Source of the DNA: Stomoxys calcitrans
Taxonomy: Eukaryota > Arthropoda > Insecta > Diptera > Muscidae
DNA length: 64,000 nucleotides
Assembly: GCF_963082655.1 (NCBI RefSeq)
Contig: NC_081553.1
Coordinates: 208,324,435 to 208,388,434, forward strand
Reading direction: 5' to 3'
Made by a program: the position numbers and the translations under genes. This document shows, piece by piece, positions 1 to 10,165 of this stretch (the first letter of the stretch is position 1; each line of letters begins with the position of its first letter). The notes under the pieces are model-generated. The model worked only from the letters and a program-made list of their open reading frames with translations. It was not told where the DNA came from and made no database searches.

Positions 1-415
1 CACAGGCCCTTGGCCACAAAGAAACCCACAGAGCCCCAATCGAATGAACATTTATAACCCAAATTAGCAATCCCAGGCAGTGGTTTCACAGCCCCAGAAT
101 AAGTGAAGTCCTTTTCCGCAATATATTCAGTACTGGCCAACGCTCCATTCGCGCGATAAGCATAGTGTATCCTACCAAGGAACTTGCAAAGGGGTGGATT
201 TTGTATTTTTTGATGCATCGATTTGGACCATAAATACCACAGATGGAAGTCATAACCATGATAAACACTCCGTGCAAAATTTCAGCCAAATCGTACAAAA
301 ATTGCGCCTTATAGGGGCTCAAGAAGTCAAATCGATGGGAGCTTATTTGAAATATGAACCGAGGACTGTAAAATGGACTGCAAATTACCCATTTGCAGTC
401 CTAAACCATTTATAG
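1..415 (-). repeat. Repeat A fragment, truncated by the window edge
   Basis: Contains 'tgcaaaatttcagccaaatc' and 'ctcaagaagtcaaatcg' motifs that recur in every repeat A copy here, in the reverse orientation. Too decayed at the left to see a terminus. Confidence 0.6.
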
Positions 416-589
416 TATGTATCTGTGCAAAATCAAGCTGATATTTTCATTCGTTCGACCGCTATTGCGAATTCGACAGACTTAAGGGCACGGCTAGATC
501 GACTTAGGTTAGATTGAATGGGTTACCCACCATAAATGAGTTCACTCTGTGGCCAGTTTATTCCATTGTGATACCCTAGAAAGGAAGAA

Positions 590-1140
590 GCTGTGAGATC
601 TAGGATCATAACCAGAGGTTATACACTCACCTTCCTTCGCAGCCATCTCTTTTCGTTCATAAGTCTCAGTAGACCTTCCGAGAGGTTCATTCGCAAGATC
701 AGAAGCATCGCCTTCCCAGAAATGAGAGCCTTCGTCCCTGCAGACCCGAACATGAACAAATCAAGTGTGCGGTATTCTCATGTGCGCCGCCATGCGGCAT
801 ATGGCACAGAATCCGGTTATGAGCCCTGTCAATGTGCTCAGCTCTTTAATTTTATCGAACGCCAGTAACTCCTTTGTCATTCTCCTGTAGAAGACAGGAC
901 AGTGCGCTTTAGCGGTCCGGTAACCATCCATTGAGTCACATCTCGCCACCGACCCCGCTTTGTTCGGTAGTTCGACAAATGGCCAGACCGGTGACTAGTT
1001 CGGCCGGGGGAGATGAACCCCACCTGTCGCATTCGTGTGCTCCTTCATTCCCCCGGATGCCTCAATGTCCGGGAACCCCTATCAGCGTTACATCGTGGAT
1101 CCGGAGCCTATCCAGGGACTCTAAACAATCTGCCACACAC
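590..1140 (-). pseudogene. LINE C-terminal end: RNase H tail and 3' region
   Basis: Read on the minus strand, about 1030-1110 gives LIGVPGH, a stop, then GIRGNEGAHE, a decayed form of the retrotransposon RNase H signature VPGHxGIxGNExAD. Further on, about 770-870 gives a LTGLITGFCAICRMAAHM-like stretch, matching the short post-RNase H domain of LOA/R1/I-type elements. Several stops and frameshifts are present. The N-terminal half of the same RNase H lies at 1480-1695, separated by the SINE at 1155-1465. Confidence 0.65.
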
Positions 1141-1154
1141 CTCACACTCAAATT

Positions 1155-1465
1155 GTAAATTTTGCCCATGAACATTCCAATAAGGAATAGGGGCAAACTT
1201 CTCACATATCAATGAGGGCAGTCCGAATCAAGTTTAAGCTCAATGATAAGGGGCCTCCTTTTTATTGCCGATCCCTAACTGCGTCCATAGTGCGCCACCT
1301 CTTTGGGGAGAAGTTTTTATATGACACACACAAATGACCTCACAAATATCGCCAGCATTAAGGGAAAACAACAGCTGAAAAAATTTTTATCTGATGGATT
1401 CGAATCCAGTCGTTCGACGTCATAGGCGGACATGCTAACCTCTGCACTGCGGTGGCTTACACACC
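1155..1465 (-). mobile_element. tRNA-derived SINE copy 1, inserted in a LINE RNase H
   Basis: The minus strand begins with a tRNA-like head (A-box-like around 1440-1455; decayed B box GGATTCGAATC near 1395). It continues through the 'attaggaggggaaaac'-type middle and ends at 'gggcaaaatttaca'. The same order is seen in the copies at 29809 and 58772. An extra ~40 bases sit near 1265-1305. It is not a functional tRNA because the acceptor stem and T arm do not close. Confidence 0.75.
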
Positions 1466-1479
1466 TCATACTCACTTTT

Positions 1480-1695
1480 CTCGAATTTAAGGCCTTGAGC
1501 GCCGCTATACTATCAACATAAATCCTGAGATGCAGTAGATCCCTTACCAAAATTTCTCTTGCGGTTACTGCAATGGCATAGATCTCTGCCTGAAATAACC
1601 TACACACGTCCAGTAGTCTCAGAGTTATACCGATGTTGAATGCGTTGGAGTAGACCCCCAATTCAGTCCCTAACTCAATCTTGGAGTTTACTGAT
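1480..1695 (-). pseudogene. LINE RNase H N-terminal part, copy 1
   Basis: The minus-strand frame contains ELGVYSNAFNIGITLRLLDV, then FQAEIYAIAVTA and YVDSIAALKAL. AE and VDS are the second and third acidic RNase H positions of non-LTR elements. The frame continues from RNase H into the SINE, so the long open frame at 1317-1724 is a composite artefact. Confidence 0.7.
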
Positions 1696-1960
1696 GGTCT
1701 CGCCAGGAGTTCGTTCGGCGTCATAGGCGGACATGCTAACCTTTGCGCTGCGGTGATCTACACACCTCAAACTCAACATAAATCCTGATTCCTTACCAAA
1801 ATTTCTCTTGCGGCTATTGTAATGGCTCAGATCTCTGCCTGAAACAAGCTACAATTGTCCGGTAGTCTCAGAGATATACCGATGTTGTGCGCATTGGAGT
1901 AGACCGCAATTCAGTCTTTGACTCTATCTTGGAGTTAAGTGAAGATCTAGGTCCCATCCC
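1693..1960 (-). repeat. Duplicated SINE-head plus RNase H segment
   Basis: 1693-1757 repeats the SINE head and 1757-1960 repeats the RNase H block of 1480-1695, offset by about 299 bases. The head adjoins the RNase H fragment at the same relative point in both units, so the SINE insertion came before the tandem duplication. Confidence 0.7.
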
Positions 1961-2889
1961 CTTCAAACACAACATTCCCCCTCTATAAGTCCCTACCGGG
2001 AAAACGAATCCTGATTGTCCTAATCGTAATTGGTACCTGTGCCAGACTGTCGGAAATCCTACTCAGTCTACCCTCCGCATCAATATCATCCAGAATGATA
2101 CCTGTACTCCTTTAACATGTCGAGCTCCCTAAATCTGTACCAAACATGGTCTGAATCGGTCCATGAGCTAATATAGGCCCCATGTAAACCTATATCACGA
2201 TTTTACTTCTTGAGCCCCTAGAGGGCGCAGTACTTATCTGATTTGGAAATTTTGCACAATAACATCTCTTTTGACCTTTAGTATTCCTGCGATATATGTA
2301 TATAGTCTCATTCGGTCTATAACCTGATGTAGCTCCCATATAAACCGATCTTATTCGATTTGGTTGAAATGACTTCTACGATGATCTCCATCATCCAAAC
2401 CAAGTATGGCCTGAATTGGTCCTAACCCTGGTATATCTTCAATAGTATAGCAATTCATATCCATTGTCCTATTTTTATACCCTTCACCATATGATGGGGG
2501 TATACTATTTTCGTCATTCCGTTTGTAACATATCGAAATTTTTGGTCTGAGACCCAATAAAGTATATATATTCTTGATCGTCTTCAGATTCTAAATCGGT
2601 TTAGCCATGTCCGTTCATCTATCGAAAGCACGCTTTTCACAGGAATAGAGCTTAGGGCTTGAAATTTTGTAAAAATACTTCCTATTAGTCTAGGTCGGTT
2701 GGGATTGTAAATGGGCCATATCGGTCCATATTTTGATATAGCGGCCATATAAACCGACCTGGGATTTTGACTTCTTGAATCTGTAGACAGCGCAATTCTT
2801 ATCCGATTTCGCTGGATATATCTGCCATATAAACCTATCTTGGATCTTGACTACTTGAGCCTCTAGACATCGCAATTCTTATCCGGGTG
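1961..2889 (+). repeat. LINE linker, then two adjoining repeat A pieces
   Basis: About 1961-2110 reads as decayed LINE sequence between RT and RNase H. 2120-2470 is the internal part of repeat A (tttggaaattttgcacaa, gcccctagagggcgcag). A second piece starts at 2472 with the family terminus 'tttttatacccttcaccata' and runs to 2889. Confidence 0.6.
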
Positions 2890-3360
2890 TATAAATTGGT
2901 ACGACCTTGGCTGCATATTCAGCATCGCCGCCAGACTTGCCTGGTGCGGTGCGGTTCTCAGTGCCCCTGTGACTCTGATGAAGGCAGGTCCCTCCACCAT
3001 ACCTGTACCCTATAGGTCAGTACTGGTCTCACAATTGCCGTATACATCCAATAAATCATGTTGGGGGTTACCCTCCACTTCCTACCGAACTTCCTCCTGC
3101 AGGAGTAAAAAGCGCACAGTACATTATTGCTCCTTTCCTCGTTATTCCACTTCCAACAAAGCCTTCGCGCACCTTCGTAGCACTAGCTACGTCTTCCTTG
3201 ATTTGGTCCTCAACCCACTTCTGTGATCTCGCTGATCGTCGACATAAACCTGGCTTGCACCAGCAACATGACTTCGTCCGCATAAGCGAATATCTTCGTG
3301 CCATCTCAACCGAGATCTTACTTTCATCGCGATGTTCCACAGAATCAGCGCGATAAAGAC
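2890..3360 (-). pseudogene. LINE reverse transcriptase palm/thumb remnant
   Basis: The minus strand encodes pieces of a LOA/R1-type RT: ILWNIAMKVRSRLRWHEDI followed by a YVDD-like remnant, then WRVTPNMIYWMYTAIVRPVL and a GALRTAPHQA..AAMLNMQP block, which is the typical thumb following the palm. Frameshifts split it. In minus-strand order it precedes the RNase H pieces at 1960-1030, so all are probably one element. Confidence 0.65.
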
Positions 3361-3375
3361 CTAGAATATCAATAT

Positions 3376-4480
3376 ATTTTTATACCCTATACCAACACTG
3401 TGGTACAGGCTTTTATAACTTTCTGCATTTATTTGCAACGCTAAGAAGGAGAAATTTCGGTCCGATCCTTACCAAAGTTTTCATGAATTGCTTTTTCTGA
3501 CGTCCCAATATATGTGCACAATTTCATCAAAATCGGTTCAGATTTAAATACAGCTCCCATTTATATCTTTCATCCGATATGGTCTTTTAAGGCTGTAGTA
3601 GCCACAACTTTGGTTCGATCAATACAAAATTAGGCACGAGTTGTTTTATTTGACATCCCAATACGTGTGCAAAATTTCATTAAAATCGGATCAGATTAAG
3701 ATATAGTTTCCATATATATATATTTCTGCCGATATGGCCTTTTAAGGCTGTAGAAGCTACAATTTTTGTTCGATCTTTACACAATTTTGCATGAGATTTT
3801 TTATTTGACGTCTAATACGTGTGCAAAATTTTATGGAAATCGGTTCAGATTTACACAGATTTTATATATTTTTTATCCCATATGACCTTTTAAGCCTGTA
3901 GTCGCCAAAATTTTGGTATGATCTTCATAAAATTTTGCGAGAAGTATTTTGTTAACGTCCTAGCATGTTTGCTAAACTTCATTAAAGTCGGTCTCGATTG
4001 AGATATATGTCTGATATATCTTTCATCTGATATGGCCCTCAAAGTTTGTAGTAGCGACAATTTAAGTCCTATCGAAAAAAATCTTCAAGGTTCTATTGAG
4101 TTTTTCAAAAGGTATGCAAAATTAAAGTCTGGCAAGATTTCAACATATTGGGTTGCCCAAAAAGTAATTGCGGATTTTTTTAAAAGAAAGTAAATGCATT
4201 TTTAATAAAACTTAGAATGAACTTTAATCAAATATACTTTTTTTACACTTTTTTCTAAAGCAAGCTAAAAGTATCAGCTGATAACTGAGAGAAGAAAGAA
4301 TGCAATTACAGAGTCACAAGCCGTTGAAAAAATTTGTCAACGCCGACTATATGAAAAATCCGCAATTACTTTTTGGGCAACCCAATACATTTCATGTATT
4401 GAAACTGATATGTATGTTGACTCGGTGTTGAAGGGTATTATACAATCGGCTCTGCCCGACTTTTGCCTTTCCTTACTAGT
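3376..4480 (+). repeat. Repeat B copy 1
   Basis: Starts 'tttttataccctataccaac', has 'gtttgcaacgctaagaagga'-like sequence shortly after, and ends 'cgacttttgcctttccttac'. The interior has ~180-base units each carrying 'aaaatcggttcagattta' and 'gcccatatggccttttaagg'-like phrases. No coding capacity. Host of the MITE at 4148-4385. Confidence 0.75.
4148..4385 (+). mobile_element. mariner-derived MITE, 238 bp, with TA duplication
   Basis: Long inverted termini begin 'ttgggttgcccaaaaagtaa' and end with its complement, flanked by TA on both sides. The interior matches the left and right non-coding ends of the mariner at 26844-27741, with the transposase removed. It sits inside repeat B. Confidence 0.9.
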
Positions 4481-6431
4481 TTTCGGTATGCTTTGGTAAC
4501 TCTTTTACGGCCCAGATGCGAATACAGTTTATTGATAAAATAGCAAAGATCCATCGATATGTTGTCACAGAGCACTTAAAGAGCAATTTAAACTATTAGC
4601 AGTCGTTGCTCGTTAGTGAGTGTGAAAAGTTGCGAGAAATGGCAGAGTATACTGAACACTTTTCACTTTCGCAAATGACATTCTGGCACAATTGTCAACC
4701 AGTGCTGCCACCCGAAAAACTTAACTGATAAAAAATCACCCTTTATATCCAAGAAGACCAAAGTGTTCTCGCCTATATAGAAATTCCCTTCTATATAGTT
4801 TTGTATATAGTCCAACAGCTCTTACAAGTGTGGTACAAATCGGTTTATAACCTGATAAAGCTACGCATTTTAACTGATCTCTTAATATGACTTCTTAAGC
4901 CGAAGAAGAGCTTAATTACGCTCACTTAAGTTATGACTTCCAACTTCCACACCAAGTATGATCCAAATCGGTCGAAAATATGGTAAAAGTCCCATATAGA
5001 TCTTGCCCACATTTAGGGTCCAATTCTAGTCCGCCGTCAAGATTTTTAGTTTCTGTCTTATCATCCGTCTATTGAACCATGCATGCAACAGTTTTAAAGT
5101 TGTGTAATCTTGTAGACGATTTGCTGTCACTTATGTCGAGATTTCCACTCATTTCTGCCACTCTAGCTGTGCAAATAGTCATGATTAACGATACAACACG
5201 GTTAACCTTAAAAATTATCCTCATTTTGTTTTTGTATCTATTCTATATATGGTAGGACTTGTATCGTATGGCGGTTGTGTATCTATCTATACAGTAGGAA
5301 AGAAATATGCTAACATGTACCTAAGTATCTAAATTGTCCGGTTGGTTGGAAGTGAATGTATTGGAATGGCAGTTTTGCATTTTAAAATAACTTTGTGGGG
5401 CCCAGGGATATAACAGGGCCACCTCTCCCACTACCACTACCACAACACACCAACACCACCCACATCAACATCCTCGCTTTTATTCTCCATAGAGTTGTTG
5501 GTTGTAAAAAAAAGCTGTTCTATATTTACACCAAACCACCATCATGTCAATGGTTGCCATTGGGCTGCTTTTTAGCTGATGATGGGGGTGAGTTGATTAA
5601 ATAGAAAAGCTTAGAAACTGGAGCTATAACTCGAGGAACTGTGGAAGGGTATTGTGAATGAATGTATTTTTGCGGGTGATGCAAAACGAGGTGCTCTGGC
5701 TTGGATCTCTGGGCTTGCTGAATATGGGGGTCGGTGTTGATGTTGTTGAGTATGTTAAACGTTGGGTATTTGGTTGATTGCACGTTTTTGTGCGTCTCTT
5801 GTGTACTCATACAACACAATAGTACATCCTTCCAAGTCAATCATCATGTGCACATTTTCTAAATTGACAGTCATTCACGATAATGAGAAGTAATTCTTCT
5901 GGTCGCCCATAGTTCTTGGTGTGGTGGGGGTATTTTACTGTCTATTACATCGTAAGTAATAAGCTGCATATGTGTCTGTCCATCCGTCTGTGTGTCTTTG
6001 CATGGGTGAAGGTGTAACTCGTTATCTGCTTGTGTGTATGTGTGTATGCTCAAACATTTAGTTGTCAATTTTTATGTCATTTTTTGACATTGAAAATAAA
6101 TTCAAGATTCTTAGAAATGCTCATTGATTTAAGGGTGCTGCAATGCAACAGGCACATTGGGAAAAGGGCCTTATATATGAAAGTGATTGTAAAGTTTTTC
6201 CTTACAAACGTAGCTTAAATGTATAACGGGGAGACTTATCAAATTTAAAAATGGATACAATTTCCTGTTAAATTTAAATGTCTAGGAATTTTTTTTATTA
6301 ATATTTGGGTCGAAATTTCCATAACAAAAAATGTAATTTTAGCAAAAATGTTTATTAAAAAAATATTTTGACGATTTTTTTTGGAAGTAAGTTTGCAATC
6401 TTTTACCCAGATAAAAATTGATTTGTGCTTG
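4481..6431. other. No gene; repeat A scrap and low-copy DNA
   Basis: 4790-5010 is a worn piece of repeat A. The rest, including the ACC/CAC-rich 5395-5470 tract, has no homology I can recognise and only short spurious frames. Confidence 0.5.
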
Positions 6432-6440
6432 TTTGTTTGT

Positions 6441-6778
6441 CAGGATTCACTGAATAAGGTTAAGCCAAGCGATCAGCCGACATTGTACTTGGCATTGAGG
6501 ATGTCAACTTGTTCTCTTTTTTACTTTTATTCTTTGTTTGTGTTTTCTCTTATTTGATGACATTTTAATCAACAGATTTGACAACCTTAAATATGTTTAT
6601 GGGGCCTATCCACTATATGTTTTCGCAAGTGACCTTAAACCTCGTTATACTGCTCTTTAAATCCGGATTTAATGGCTCGATCATCTTTTTTCCCTTTATG
6701 AAATCATCTGACGAGAGCCTTAAATCCGGATTTAATGAGCAGTGTAAACGGGGTTAAACCTTTTATTAGTGAATCCAG
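6441..6778 (+). mobile_element. MITE family D copy 1, with a second element inside
   Basis: Termini 'caggattcactgaataaggt' and the complementary 'gtgaatccag' are flanked by 9-base near-identical direct repeats (6432-6440 TTTGTTTGT, 6779-6787 TTTGGTTGT). The interior matches the copies at 25404 and 32284. An extra 115-bp palindromic element is inserted at 6639-6753. Confidence 0.8.
6639..6753. mobile_element. 115-bp TIR element flanked by TTAA, nested in MITE D
   Basis: TTAA occurs at 6635-6638 and 6754-6757. The arms 'ctcgttatactgctctttaa' and the near-complement ending 'cagtgtaaacgggg' both contain the palindrome aaatccggattt. Other copies of MITE D lack this block, which fixes the insertion point. 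TTAA duplication fits piggyBac-like or similar transposases. Confidence 0.7.
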
Positions 6779-7600
6779 TTTGGTTGTTTATTTTTTTGTT
6801 TATTTGTGGGTATGTAAGTTTGTTTGTTCTTTATAGACTCAAAAACGGCTCAAACGATTATCTTGAAATTTTCACAGATTTTATGATATCGAAAGGGGAG
6901 CGGACCCGTCCCTTACCACAAAAGTACTACCTAAAAATAAAAGTGGACCGATGAGGATAATATGGAACTCAAACGAAAGGTTTTCAGGAGTAGAGGTCGA
7001 AATTCGAATTAAGAATTGAGTCTAAGTAACGGGGGGACGCCCCGACCCTAAAATATGTTTATTGGACGATAATGACCTCGAATGAAAGGTAGACTACGAA
7101 TATGGTCAGGAAGGAGGTAAAGGCTATATCATTTGTTGATATTAAACAAAATAAAAGTTGACTGAACGTGACAATATGGGACTCAAATGAAAGGTATTCG
7201 GGGGTAGACTATAAATTTCATATTAAAAGAAGGGTCCTAGTACCTAGGGGGCTGTCCCAACCTCAAAACCCCTTCAAATGGGCATATTGGACGATAATGA
7301 CAATATGGGTCACAACTGAAAGCTATCAGGGAGTAAATTTCGAATATTGTCTGGAAGGAGCAATAGGCATTATAATTTGTTGATATAGGAAGGGGGCGGA
7401 CCCTCCCCCTTTAAGCGAAAAACACCACCCAAAACCAAAAGCTAACCGGTCGGGACTATATGGGTATCAAATGAAAGGTATTCGAGAGTAGATTACAAAT
7501 ATGACATAAAAAATTATGTCCAAGTAATTGGGGAGTCGTCCCACACCCAAATGGGCATATTAGCCTATCATGGCTATGCGGGATTCAAATGAAACCTTAT
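6779..7600 (+). repeat. Repeat C copy 1
   Basis: About six degenerate internal units of 100-160 bases, each with 'tcaaatgaaaggtattcggg'-type sequence followed by a short G/C-rich 'ggggggacgccccgaccc' motif. The 'gtttgtttgttc' and 'gactcaaaaacggctcaaac' end recurs inverted at the window end (63470-63960). Non-coding. Confidence 0.65.
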
Positions 7601-8850
7601 GTTATTGTTTATTGCTACGTTTCACAGTTTGCAATAAAGAACTTTGCCGTCAGTTTTGGAAAACGTTGCCGTATTTAGATACGTAATCTCTCAAAGTAGA
7701 ATTCAGGCATCCCTGGGTTTTTGGCATTTTTACCTAGAAATAATACTTTTTTGTACTATAACTGATTGAATATTTGTTGAAACAAGAGATTTTCATCAAT
7801 TAAGGCAAATACTTTAACGCTTCGATCGTTTTCCCTTTTTTATTCGGTATACTCTTTTTTTTTTCATTTTAACAGTACAAAGTAGGTGCTACAAAAATGA
7901 CGCCTGTCAATTTGTAAGAAAGATGTACTAAACCCAGGTTTAAGACCTAAATATGAAAGATAAATCCAGATAAATAAATATATGCATTTAAAGTGAAATA
8001 TTGAAAAATATCCTTTTTTTAATCTGCAGTTGTTAGAGTAACAACAATTCCGAACTCTAATAATGACGATTCTAATTGTAAGGATTTTCTGTTTCTTTAA
8101 CTAAGGTATATTGTTGCCTTGCCTTTATGTGCAAAGTTGTTTTGGTCTTAAGTAATAAGACGCAAAATTTAGTTTCTATTATACTTACATTTAAGAAAAA
8201 ACTTTTGAATATCAAAAAAATCAGCAAAGAAATTTTTCTTAAAAAGTTGCAAAACTACTTAAAATTTAGCGTAACAAACTTAAAATGAGGAAAACAAAAT
8301 TTAGTGTAGTGACAACAAATTTTTTTCCATTTCTTTACAATAATAAGTAACAATATATATATATATTTTTAATTTTTTTCAGGTAAGTTTTGTACGAATC
8401 ACATCTACCCTAAAGTTTGCAAAACTTCTATTACTGGTGAGTTTTTTTTTTTAATTATATTTCATTTTTATTTTTTACATTTCTGAAAATATCTGTTTAT
8501 CGTTGATGATGATGATGGCAACACAAATTTGTTTAGTTTCTATTAATGGTACAACCTTGGGTCACATCATAAACAACCACATTATCATATCTGTGTATTG
8601 TAGGTAATAATAAAATTTTAAAATCATTCCTTTAACATCAATTAAACAACAGACAATAGTTAGTAGGCACTCTAATATATCCTTTACTCAGATTCAATGG
8701 TTTGTTTTCAGTGATTTGTTAACTTTGAAAATAACGAGTGCGATAAGTTCTGGAAACACCACCAGACGACATTTGAACACCACTCACATTTATGGGCGCT
8801 GTACTCGCACACTAGCATAAGCATTATCGTTTGTTATCAGGTCAAATGTC
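7601..8850. other. No gene; AT-rich, one repeat E scrap
   Basis: 8060-8290 shares 'taagacgcaaaatttag' and 'ctttaactaaggt' phrases with repeat E at 29080 and 45690. Nothing else is recognised. Confidence 0.4.
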
Positions 8851-8933
8851 TATAAAAAGAAAGTCTATTCATTCATATTTGCGTCAGTGTACTAATGCTG
8901 CTGTTGCGTACACTGACGAACACCACCTCAAAG
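8851..8933 (+). promoter_or_regulatory. Weak core-promoter-like block with TATA, Inr and donor
   Basis: TATAAAAAG at 8851 is followed 35 bases later by TCAGTG (A at 8886), a fly initiator match, and by a donor AAG|GTATGG at 8933. The TATA-to-Inr distance is about 4-5 bases longer than usual. The Inr lies in the left arm of an 11-bp perfect inverted repeat (8882-8892 / 8908-8918). A short 5' exon is one reading; chance is another. Confidence 0.22.
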
Positions 8934-9116
8934 GTATGGTTATTTAAGGCAGCAATATTTTTGTTAACAAAACTCTTAAATTTTTTAGTGAAAGAGGTGA
9001 TGACATGGCTGAGACGACGTTGTTTACTTACATCTGGTGGTGGGAGTTTATTACCCGCCATCTGGGAATATATTTTTAGGGTCTTAAGGGCCCAATCACT
9101 CTTTCACTTTTGCCTT

Positions 9117-10165
9117 TTTTTTATACCCTCCACCATAGGATGGGGGTACACTAATTTCGTCATTCCGTTTGTAACGCATCGTCTGTCTGTCTGTCAAAAG
9201 CACGCTAACTTTTGAAAGAGTTGTAGCTAGGCGCTTTCACAAATACTTCCTATTAGCGTAGGTTGGTTGGAACTGTAAATGGGCCATATCGGTCATGTTT
9301 TGATACTCAGCCGTATAAACCGATCGATCTGGAATCTTGACTTTGAGCCTCTAGAGGCTGCAATTCTTATCCGATTTGTCTGAAATTTCGCATGAGGTGT
9401 TTTGTTTTGACTTCCAATAACTGTGCATAGAATGGTGCAAATAGTTTCATAACCTGATAGATATAGCTGTCATATAAGACGATATCGGATCTTGACTTTT
9501 CAGCCTCTAAAAGGCACAATTCTTATCCGATTTGGCTGAAATTTTGAATGAAGTGTTTTATTTTGACTTCCATGAACTATGCCCAGTATGGTCTAAATCG
9601 GTTCATAACATGATATAGCTCCCATATAAATCGATCTTCCGATTATACTTCTTGAGCCTATAGAAGGCGCACTTTTATCCGATTTGGCTGAAGTTTTGCA
9701 CGTTGGGTATTGCAAATGGGCAATTTTGATCCAGATTTGGATATAGCTCCCATATAAAATGGTGCTCGGACTTGAATTCTTGATTCCCCAGAAGGTAAAA
9801 TCATTATCCAATTGAGCTATACTTAGTCTTCTGTTACGATTTTCAACAATTGTGCCAATTATCGACTAAATCGGTGTATAACCTGATATAGTTTCCATAT
9901 AAATCGTTATGCCGATTTGACATCTTGAGCCGCTAGAAGCCGCAAATGTAATCTGATTGGGCTGACATTTTGCTGGTAATGTTCCAACATTCATAGTAAT
10001 TATTGTCCATTTAGGTCTAACCCTGGTATTAGCCTTCTACTGCCGCTAGAATTTTCGGCATGTTATCTGATTTGGCAGAAATTTGTCCTTCAAGTTCATG
10101 TGTGAATTATTAGCAGAATTCAAGGTGGTGGGTTACCAACTTTACCAACACATTTTTACTAGTTA
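9117..10165 (+). repeat. Repeat A, near full length
   Basis: Begins 'tttttataccctccaccata' and 'gtcattccgtttgtaac', has ~160-base internal units ('cttgagcctctagaggc', 'ccatataaaccgatc'), and ends in a worn 'aaggtggtgggttaccaac...tttttactagtt'. No protein is encoded. Class unknown. Confidence 0.75.

Noticed and set aside
1317..1724. 135-residue minus-strand gene
   Set aside because: Its N-terminal half is LINE RNase H and its C-terminal half is SINE sequence, so it is a chance fusion.
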